NCBI GenBank assembly: GCA_964485215.1
Contig: CAZAIM010000082.1
Location: 1-11,609 of the forward strand
DNA from: HGM04593 sp964485215
Lineage (GTDB): Bacteria > Bacteroidota > Bacteroidia > Bacteroidales > Bacteroidaceae
Reading direction: 5' to 3'
Length of the DNA stretch: 11,609 bases
Of the stretch, positions 6,097-11,609 are shown piece after piece. Positions within the stretch are counted from its first letter, which is position 1. Each line of letters begins with the position of its first letter. Both the position numbers and the translations under genes were made by a program. A model generated the notes under the pieces. It saw nothing but the letters and a program-made list of their open reading frames with translations, made no database searches and had not been told where the DNA came from.

Positions 6097-7389
6097 ATGA
6101 TGACATACGACGAAACTGTCGCATACCTATTCAACTGCGCACCGCCCTTTCAGCAAGTAGGCGGTGCTGCTTACAAAGAGGGGCTTCAGACTACCATTGC
6201 ACTCGATGGCCACCTGGGCAACCCACACCGCAAATTCAGGACAATACACATCGCGGGAACCAATGGAAAAGGCTCTACATCGCACACCCTTGCAGCAATT
6301 CTTCAGGAGAGCGGATACAAGGTTGGGCTATATACTTCGCCACACCTCATCGACTTCAGGGAGAGGATAAGAGTGAACGGAACACCGGCAAGTAAAGAGT
6401 ATGTAACAGGATTCGTGGAGAAGCACAGAGCCTTTTTCGAACCGCTAAGCCCCTCGTTCTTTGAACTGACGACAGCTATGGCATTCTGTTATTTTGCAGA
6501 ACAGCAGGTAGACATCGCTGTTATTGAGGTAGGGCTTGGCGGCCGTCTCGACTGCACAAATATAATAACGCCCGACCTCAGCGTAATAACAAACATAAGC
6601 CTCGACCACACCCAGTTCCTTGGCAGCACAGAAAAGGAGATTGCAGCCGAGAAAGCCGGTATAATGAAGCCCGGCATCCCGGTAATAATAGGCGAGAGCA
6701 ATGGCATAACAAGAGAACTCTTCGCCCGGAAGGCCGAAGAGACCGGATGCAGAATAATTTTTGCCGAAGAGAAGAAAGAGATTGCTGCTGCAACCTGCGA
6801 CGGAAGCGGATATGAATACGAAACAGCAGAATATGGCACAATCCATGGCGAACTGGGTGGTTTTTGTCAGGAAAAGAATGCCAACACCATTCTGGCAGCA
6901 GTAAGAGAGCTGAAACATGCCGGTTATGCAATAACAGCCGACGCAGTGCGAAAAGGCTTTACAAACGTATGCTCTGCCACAGGCCTGATGGGACGTTGGC
7001 AGAAGATTAAGGAGAAACCGCGTGTTGTATGTGATGCCGGACATAATATTGGCGGCATCGAATACATTTCAAGGCAACTCTCAGCCATTGAATGCAACAG
7101 GCTCAGAATAGTGTTCGGGATGGTAAGCGACAAGGAGATTGCTGCAGTGCTGAGAATTATGCCCACTAATGCAGTATACTACTTCACCCAAGCAAGCATC
7201 AAACGAGCTATGCCTGCCGAAGAACTGCAGGAAATGGCTCTCAAGCATGGATTGCAGGGAGGACACTACCCCACAGTAGCCACAGCACTGAAGAGAGCTC
7301 TCGACGAGAGCAGCCCCGATGACTTCATATTTGTAGGCGGCAGCTGCTTCATTGTCGCCGACTTGCTTGAAAGCATCAATGCAATGTAA
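6097..7389 (+). CDS. folC: Folylpolyglutamate synthase / dihydrofolate synthase
   Basis: FolC is a cytoplasmic Mur-ligase-superfamily enzyme that adds glutamate to dihydropteroate and/or extends the polyglutamate tail of folates, using ATP. The 430-residue protein carries the P-loop GTNGKGS (residues 54-60) and the TSPHLIDFRERI segment that helps bind the folate. EVGLGGRLDCTN and SLDHTQFLG follow. The AAEKAGIMKPG region holds the lysine that is carbamylated in the family, and DAGHN marks the C-terminal glutamate-ligase domain. Two adjacent ATGs (6097, 6100) are possible starts; the second gives MTYDET, closer to related N-termini as I recall them. The gene begins 11 nt after dnaJ and is followed by a strong palindromic terminator, so it is the last gene of the grpE-dnaJ-folC unit. 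Whether it has one or both activities cannot be told from the sequence alone. Confidence 0.95.
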   Translation: MMTYDETVAYLFNCAPPFQQVGGAAYKEGLQTTIALDGHLGNPHRKFRTIHIAGTNGKGSTSHTLAAILQESGYKVGLYTSPHLIDFRERIRVNGTPASKEYVTGFVEKHRAFFEPLSPSFFELTTAMAFCYFAEQQVDIAVIEVGLGGRLDCTNIITPDLSVITNISLDHTQFLGSTEKEIAAEKAGIMKPGIPVIIGESNGITRELFARKAEETGCRIIFAEEKKEIAAATCDGSGYEYETAEYGTIHGELGGFCQEKNANTILAAVRELKHAGYAITADAVRKGFTNVCSATGLMGRWQKIKEKPRVVCDAGHNIGGIEYISRQLSAIECNRLRIVFGMVSDKEIAAVLRIMPTNAVYYFTQASIKRAMPAEELQEMALKHGLQGGHYPTVATALKRALDESSPDDFIFVGGSCFIVADLLESINAM

Positions 7390-7421
7390 AAAAAACAATC
7401 CGATATTCAGGAACAGTTTCA

Positions 7422-7463
7422 TAGTGAAAGCGGGAAATGGCGCGCCATTTCCCGCTTTCACTA
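7422..7463. terminator. Perfect 42-bp palindrome, terminator after folC
   Basis: The arms TAGTGAAAGCGGGAAATGGCG (given in two parts: TAGTGAAAGC, GGGAAATGGCG) and their exact reverse complement meet without a spacer, the centre reading GGCGCGCC. A T-rich stretch follows (7465-7486). In RNA it would form a very stable hairpin ending the folC transcript. It lies 33 nt after the folC stop and just upstream of the gal operon promoter, so it insulates the two units. Confidence 0.85.
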
Positions 7464-7481
7464 ATTTTTCTCTGTTTTTCT

Positions 7482-7512
7482 TTTGCTGTAAACCTTTTTT
7501 TTATTTTATTTG
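7482..7512 (+). promoter_or_regulatory. Candidate promoter for the gal operon
   Basis: TTTG (7482-7485) is followed by a 19-bp spacer and TTTATTTG (7505-7512), one mismatch from TAnnTTTG. This is the best-spaced Bacteroidota promoter in the window and lies 32 nt before galM. No clear operator was recognised nearby. Confidence 0.5.
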
Positions 7513-7544
7513 CGGAAGAATAGCTATTTTATAACAGACATAAT

Positions 7545-8627
7545 ATGAGTTGTACTGAAAATCTTTCACAATTGAAGGCCGCCGACTTCAAAAAAGTCAT
7601 CGGCGGCAAGGAAACAGCACTCTTTATTTTGAAGAATAAAGCAGGAAGCGAAGTTGCAATAACAAACTATGGCGGTGCTATCTGCAGCATTATGGTTCCC
7701 GACAAGAACGGCAATTACGCCAACGTAATACAGGGGCACGACAGCATAGACAACCTTCTAAACAGCCCTGAGCCATTCCTCAGCACACTTGTAGGACGAT
7801 ATGGCAACCGCATATGCAAGGGCAAGTTCACAATCGACGGCAAAGAGTACAACTTGGCTATAAACAATGGCCCTAACCATCTGCACGGCGGCCCTACAGG
7901 CTTCCACGCAAGAGTGTGGGATGCCGAGCAGACCGATGACCAGACACTGAGACTGCACTACCTCTCGGCCGATATGGAAGAAGGATTCCCCGGCAACCTC
8001 GATGTCACAGTAGTATATACCTTCACCGACGACAACGAACTGAAGATTGACTACACAGCTACTACAGACAAGAAGACCATTGTAAACCTTACAAGCCACG
8101 GTTTCTTCTCTCTCTCGGGCATTGCAAACCCTACAGCAACCATCGACAACCTCGTTTGCGAAATAAATGCCGACTTCTTTGTCCCCATTGACGACACATC
8201 GGTTCCCTACGGTTGCATTAAGCCGGTAAAGGGCACTGCATTCGACTTCACCACCCCTACAGAGGTAGGTGCACGCATAGATGCCGATGAGGAGCAGATA
8301 AAGCATGGTGCAGGCTACGACCACTGCTATGTACTCAACAAGAAAGAGGTTGGCGAGCTCAGTTTTGCTGCAAAGGTTACAGAACCTGTAAGCGGCCGCA
8401 CTATGGAAGTCTACACCACAGAGCCCGGAGTTCAGGTATACACCTCGAACTGGCACAGCGGCTTTGCCGGTGCTCACGGAGCTACATTCCCCAAACGCAG
8501 TGCCATCTGTTTCGAGGCACAGCATTTCCCCGATTCTCCCAACCGTGCACACTTCCCAAGCGTTGTATTGTGCCCGGGCGAGACATACAAGCAGCTTACT
8601 GTATATAAATTCGGTATAGAGAAATAA
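7545..8627 (+). CDS. galM: Aldose 1-epimerase (galactose mutarotase)
   Basis: GalM interconverts the alpha and beta anomers of galactose or glucose, giving galactokinase its alpha substrate. The 360-residue protein has the mutarotase layout: GRYGNRI near residue 84, NHLHGG with catalytic His114, NLTSHGFFSL with His185, GYDHCYVL with Asp259, and ICFEAQHFPDSPNR with the catalytic base Glu324. No signal peptide is apparent at the N-terminus (MSCTENLSQLKAADF), so it should be cytoplasmic, although many Bacteroidota relatives are exported. ATG 7545 follows an A/T-rich leader. The gene heads an operon with a sugar permease and galK, spaced 36 nt from the permease, which supports a role in galactose use. 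All catalytic residues are present. Confidence 0.95.
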   Translation: MSCTENLSQLKAADFKKVIGGKETALFILKNKAGSEVAITNYGGAICSIMVPDKNGNYANVIQGHDSIDNLLNSPEPFLSTLVGRYGNRICKGKFTIDGKEYNLAINNGPNHLHGGPTGFHARVWDAEQTDDQTLRLHYLSADMEEGFPGNLDVTVVYTFTDDNELKIDYTATTDKKTIVNLTSHGFFSLSGIANPTATIDNLVCEINADFFVPIDDTSVPYGCIKPVKGTAFDFTTPTEVGARIDADEEQIKHGAGYDHCYVLNKKEVGELSFAAKVTEPVSGRTMEVYTTEPGVQVYTSNWHSGFAGAHGATFPKRSAICFEAQHFPDSPNRAHFPSVVLCPGETYKQLTVYKFGIEK

Positions 8628-8663
8628 AAAAATCACTATAACAAATTAAAACAATAAAAAATT

Positions 8664-10289
8664 ATGAGTAATCAAAAGAAACAATGGGGAGCTATCATTA
8701 TTATGATTGCACTCTTCGCAATGATTGCCTTTGTGACCAACTTGTGTACACCTATGGCAACCATCATCAAGAATCAGGGAGAAATTTCAAATGTGCTTGC
8801 ACAGATTGGTAACTACGGTAACTTCATCGCTTACCTGGTTATGGGTATCCCGGCAGGTATGCTTATCTCCAAGTATGGTTACAAGAAGACTGCGCTTATC
8901 GGTCTTACCGTAGGTGCAATCGGTATCGGTATCCAGTGGTTCAGCGGACAGCTCGATGCTGAAGCAAACCTTGGTCTTGTATTCGCAGTTTACCTCATCG
9001 GTGCATTCATCGCCGGTTTGTGTATGTGTATCCTTAACTGTGTTGTTAACCCAATGCTCAACCTCCTTGGCGGTGGCGGCAACAGCGGTAACAAGCTCAT
9101 TCAGATTGGTGGTGTGTTCAACTCAACAGCAGCCGTTGCCTGCTACATCCTTATGGGTGCACTCATTGGCGAAGCAGCCAAGGCTAAGATTTCGGACGCA
9201 ACTCCTGCGCTTTTGATTGCACTCGGCATCTTCGTCGTTGCTTTCATCATCATTCTGCGTACAAAGATTGAAGAGCCAAAACAGGAGAAGGTAGACCTCA
9301 GCATGGTAAAGAAGGCTTTGGGTTACCGTCACTTTGCACTCGGTGCATTGGCTATCTTCCTTTATATGGGTATTGAGGTTGGCGTGCCCAACTATGTTCA
9401 GCAGTATCTGAGCACTGAGAAAAAGGAGGTATTGGATGAAAGAGCTGCCATCTTGAAACAGTATGAGGATAAAGTCATTTCCCTTGACAAAGCAGCCGAC
9501 TTGTACGTGGCAGCAGCGAAGTCTGAGGAAGATGTAAAGAGCACAGGCTCTTATGTAGCTACAGACAACATTCCTAATGCTACAACTGATGAGGTTGCCA
9601 ATGCAGCTACAGACAAAGAGACAAATGAAGAGTACATTGCAACAAACAAAGTTCCCAACGCTGCAACAGATGTAACTGAAGCTGCAGATGAGGAGTATAT
9701 GAAAGAGATTGAGAAAGCTAAAAAGGAAATCGAGAACGGAACACTAACCAGCGAAAAGGTTGCAAACAAGTTCCCCGGCCTTGGTATTCCTTCAGGTACT
9801 GTAGGTATGATTATTGCTGTTTATTGGTTTATGATGCTTATCGGCCGTTTCGTAGGTGCAAGCATCGGCGGCAAGGTTTCAAGCCGTGCAATGGTAACCA
9901 CAGTATCTGTTGCAACACTTCTTCTGGTAGTCTTCGGTATGTTCGCTCCGGCAGATGTCCTTGTAAACTTCCCGGGTGTCGATTGGGGTAATCTCACCGT
10001 TATCTGGCAGCCAATTCCATTGGGCATCTTCTCATTCCTGCTTGTAGGTCTCTGCACATCGGTTATGTGGGGTGCAATCTTCAACATGGCTGTTGAGGGC
10101 CTTGGCAAGTACACAGCTATTGCATCGGGTATCTTCATGACAATGGTATTCGGTTGTGCAGTAATGATGGGTATCCAGGGATTTGTTGCCGACACATTCG
10201 GTTACATTTCAAGCTTCTGGGTTGTAGTATTCTGCGCTGCTTACCTGTTGTTCTATGCTCTTGTAGGTTCAAAACCGGCAAAGAAGTAA
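8664..10289 (+). CDS. FHS-family MFS sugar (galactose/glucose) transporter with periplasmic insertion
   Basis: This inner-membrane major-facilitator protein probably imports galactose or glucose by proton symport, inferred from its place between galM and galK. Twelve hydrophobic segments can be traced. They include WGAIIIMIALFAMIAFVT (TM1), a loop 2-3 motif GMLISKYGYKK, TM7 ending PNYVQQYL (about 250), TM8 starting SGTVGMIIAVYWFMMLIGR (about 377), and TM12 ending FYALVGSKPAKK. FHS permeases are usually 400-440 residues; this has 541. The excess lies at about residues 251-372, in the TM7-TM8 loop, predicted periplasmic. It is hydrophilic, rich in Glu, Lys, Asp, Ala and Thr, has helical or coiled-coil-like ends and a repetitive centre with three (V/I)xNA(A/T)TD units. 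Glycine codons are mainly GGT, unlike galM. ATG 8664 follows an A-rich leader. Transport substrate is not proven by sequence. Confidence 0.9.
   Translation: MSNQKKQWGAIIIMIALFAMIAFVTNLCTPMATIIKNQGEISNVLAQIGNYGNFIAYLVMGIPAGMLISKYGYKKTALIGLTVGAIGIGIQWFSGQLDAEANLGLVFAVYLIGAFIAGLCMCILNCVVNPMLNLLGGGGNSGNKLIQIGGVFNSTAAVACYILMGALIGEAAKAKISDATPALLIALGIFVVAFIIILRTKIEEPKQEKVDLSMVKKALGYRHFALGALAIFLYMGIEVGVPNYVQQYLSTEKKEVLDERAAILKQYEDKVISLDKAADLYVAAAKSEEDVKSTGSYVATDNIPNATTDEVANAATDKETNEEYIATNKVPNAATDVTEAADEEYMKEIEKAKKEIENGTLTSEKVANKFPGLGIPSGTVGMIIAVYWFMMLIGRFVGASIGGKVSSRAMVTTVSVATLLLVVFGMFAPADVLVNFPGVDWGNLTVIWQPIPLGIFSFLLVGLCTSVMWGAIFNMAVEGLGKYTAIASGIFMTMVFGCAVMMGIQGFVADTFGYISSFWVVVFCAAYLLFYALVGSKPAKK
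9414..9779 (+). other. Hydrophilic repetitive insertion encoded within the MFS gene
   Basis: This segment encodes about 122 residues between TM7 and TM8. It contains VATDNIPNATTDE (298-310) and IATNKVPNAATDV (325-337), with a third partial unit VANAATDK (312-319). At the DNA level AGCTACAGACAA occurs at 9557-9568 and 9605-9616, 48 bp apart and in frame. The flanking parts are lysine- and glutamate-rich and look helical. No domain family is recognised. Confidence 0.75.
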
Positions 10290-10337
10290 TTCACACAAAG
10301 AAACATAATTTTTGTTTAACAATAAATACTTATAACT

Positions 10338-11492
10338 ATGGATATAGAATTTGTAAGAAGCCGTTTCATCAAGCACTTCGATGGTACAACAGGAAGCATC
10401 TATGCTTCTCCGGGCCGCATCAACCTCATTGGCGAGCACACCGACTACAACAATGGTTTTGTATTCCCGGGTGCAGTGAACAAAGGTATCATGGCCGAGA
10501 TTAAGCCAAACGGCACAGACAAGGTTTGCGCTTACTCTATCGATGAAAAGGACTATGTAGAGTTCGGCTTGAAGGAGGAGGATGCTCCACGCGCTTCTTG
10601 GGCAAAATACATTTTCGGAGTATGCCGTGAGATGATTAAGCGTGGCGTTGATGTCAAGGGTTTCAACACAGCATTTGCTGGTGACGTGCCCCTTGGTGCA
10701 GGAATGTCTTCATCTGCTGCTCTTGAGAGCACATATGCTTTTGCATTGAACGACCTCTTCGGCGACAACAAAATCGACAAGTTCGAGCTCGCTAAGGTAG
10801 GCCAGGCAACAGAACACAACTACGTTGGCGTTAACTGCGGTATTATGGACCAGTTTGCCAGCGTATTCGGCAAGGCAGGCAGCCTCATCCGTCTCGACTG
10901 CCGCTCTTTGGAGTACCAGTACTTCCCATTCAAGCCACAGGGCTACAAACTCGTACTCCTTAACACTTGCGTTAAGCACGAACTCGTAGGTTCACCCTAC
11001 AACGAGCGTCGTTTGAGCTGCGAGCGTGTTGCCGAGGTTATCAAGGCCAAGCACCCCGAGGTTGAATCTTTGCGCGATGCAAGCTTCGATATGCTCGAGG
11101 AGGTTAAGGCAGAGCTGAAGCCAGAGGATTACAACCGTGCCAAGTATGTTATCGGCGAGGTAGTTCGCGTGCTCGATGTATGCGAGGCTCTTGAGGCTGG
11201 TGACTACGAGACAGTAGGCAAGAAGATGTACGAGACACACTTCGGCCTGAGCAAGGACTACGAGGTAAGTTGCGAGGAACTTGATTTCCTTGTTGACGTT
11301 GCTATCGATTGCGGCGTTACCGGTTCACGCATGATGGGTGGCGGTTTCGGCGGCTGCACAATCAACCTTGTAAAGGAGGAGTTGTATGAAATCTTCATCA
11401 ACGAGGCCGAGAAACGTTACCAGGAGAAATATGGCAAGGCACCAAAGGTGTACGACGTAGTTATCGGCGACGGTTCACGCAAGATTTGCTAA
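10338..11492 (+). CDS. galK: Galactokinase
   Basis: Galactokinase phosphorylates alpha-D-galactose to galactose 1-phosphate with ATP, the first committed step of the Leloir pathway, in the cytoplasm. The 384-residue GHMP-kinase has the family length. It carries the signature GRINLIGEHTDYNNG (26-40, with Arg27), the phosphate-binding loop PLGAGMSSSAALE (118-130), and GVNCGIMDQF with the catalytic base Asp171. GGGFGGC (334-340) forms the third GHMP motif. ATG 10338 follows an A/T-rich leader 48 nt after the permease gene. Its neighbours galM and the MFS permease supply substrate, making a short galactose operon. galT and galE are not in the window, so the product must be processed by enzymes encoded elsewhere. 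The sequence is intact. Confidence 0.97.
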   Translation: MDIEFVRSRFIKHFDGTTGSIYASPGRINLIGEHTDYNNGFVFPGAVNKGIMAEIKPNGTDKVCAYSIDEKDYVEFGLKEEDAPRASWAKYIFGVCREMIKRGVDVKGFNTAFAGDVPLGAGMSSSAALESTYAFALNDLFGDNKIDKFELAKVGQATEHNYVGVNCGIMDQFASVFGKAGSLIRLDCRSLEYQYFPFKPQGYKLVLLNTCVKHELVGSPYNERRLSCERVAEVIKAKHPEVESLRDASFDMLEEVKAELKPEDYNRAKYVIGEVVRVLDVCEALEAGDYETVGKKMYETHFGLSKDYEVSCEELDFLVDVAIDCGVTGSRMMGGGFGGCTINLVKEELYEIFINEAEKRYQEKYGKAPKVYDVVIGDGSRKIC

Positions 11493-11500
11493 TAAGAAAC

Positions 11501-11556
11501 ATAACTAATGAAAAACAGGAGCAGTCACATCGCTGCTCCTGTTTTTCATTAGTTAT
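11501..11556. terminator. 24-bp perfect-stem bidirectional terminator after galK
   Basis: The arm at 11501-11524 (ATAACTAATG, AAAAACAGGAGCAG) is the exact reverse complement of 11533-11556, with an 8-nt loop TCACATCG. The GC-rich core CAGGAGCAG/CTGCTCCTG is flanked by A5 on one side and T5 on the other, so it can terminate transcription in both directions. It lies 8 nt after the galK stop and closes the gal operon. It may also serve a convergent gene beyond the right edge. Confidence 0.85.
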
Positions 11557-11572
11557 TGGAATCAGTAGTTAA

Positions 11573-11603
11573 AAATTAGCGTTATAAAAGCGATGGCTAA
11601 TTT
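11573..11603. repeat. Short inverted repeat at right edge
   Basis: AAATTAGC (11573-11580) pairs with GCTAATTT (11596-11603) around a 15-nt spacer. No T-run follows. The surrounding 53 nt after the terminator hold no gene that can be supported within the window. Confidence 0.3.
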
Positions 11604-11609
11604 GCCCAT

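Overview
The window looks like chromosomal DNA from a member of the Bacteroidales (Bacteroidota). The evidence is a mutarotase / FHS-type sugar permease / galactokinase gene trio typical of that order, a serine-type sulfatase, A-rich leaders without clear Shine-Dalgarno sequences before most starts, and several matches to the Bacteroidota -7 promoter element TAnnTTTG. No rRNA, tRNA, CRISPR array or complete insertion sequence was found.

Layout. (1) Positions 1-312 are a non-coding, repeat-rich block: two near-identical copies of a roughly 65-bp repeat flank a nested palindrome. This block cuts off an OPT-family transporter gene on the minus strand, so only its N-terminal 40-45% remains. (2) Positions 1260-4165 hold two minus-strand genes, a secreted sulfatase and a DbpA-like DEAD-box RNA helicase, joined by an ATGA stop/start overlap. 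(3) An intergenic region at 4166-4355 carries divergent promoters. To its right lies a tight plus-strand operon, grpE-dnaJ-folC, with 11-nt gaps, ending at a perfect 42-bp palindromic terminator. (4) From 7545 to 11492 a second plus-strand operon, galM - MFS sugar transporter - galK, supplies uptake and the first steps of galactose use. It ends at a 24-bp perfect-stem terminator.

How the genes fit together. GrpE and DnaJ are the nucleotide-exchange factor and J-protein of the DnaK system; dnaK itself is not here. FolC shares their transcription unit. The transporter imports the sugar, GalM interconverts the anomers, and GalK phosphorylates alpha-galactose. galT and galE are not in the window. 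The sulfatase probably removes sulfate from host or dietary glycans in the periplasm, but no polysaccharide-utilisation (SusC/D) genes adjoin it.

The most unusual points are the repeat block with the broken transporter at the left end, and a roughly 120-residue charged, partly repetitive insertion in a predicted periplasmic loop of the galactose permease. I found no strong case for a wholly new system. The rest is housekeeping and sugar metabolism.
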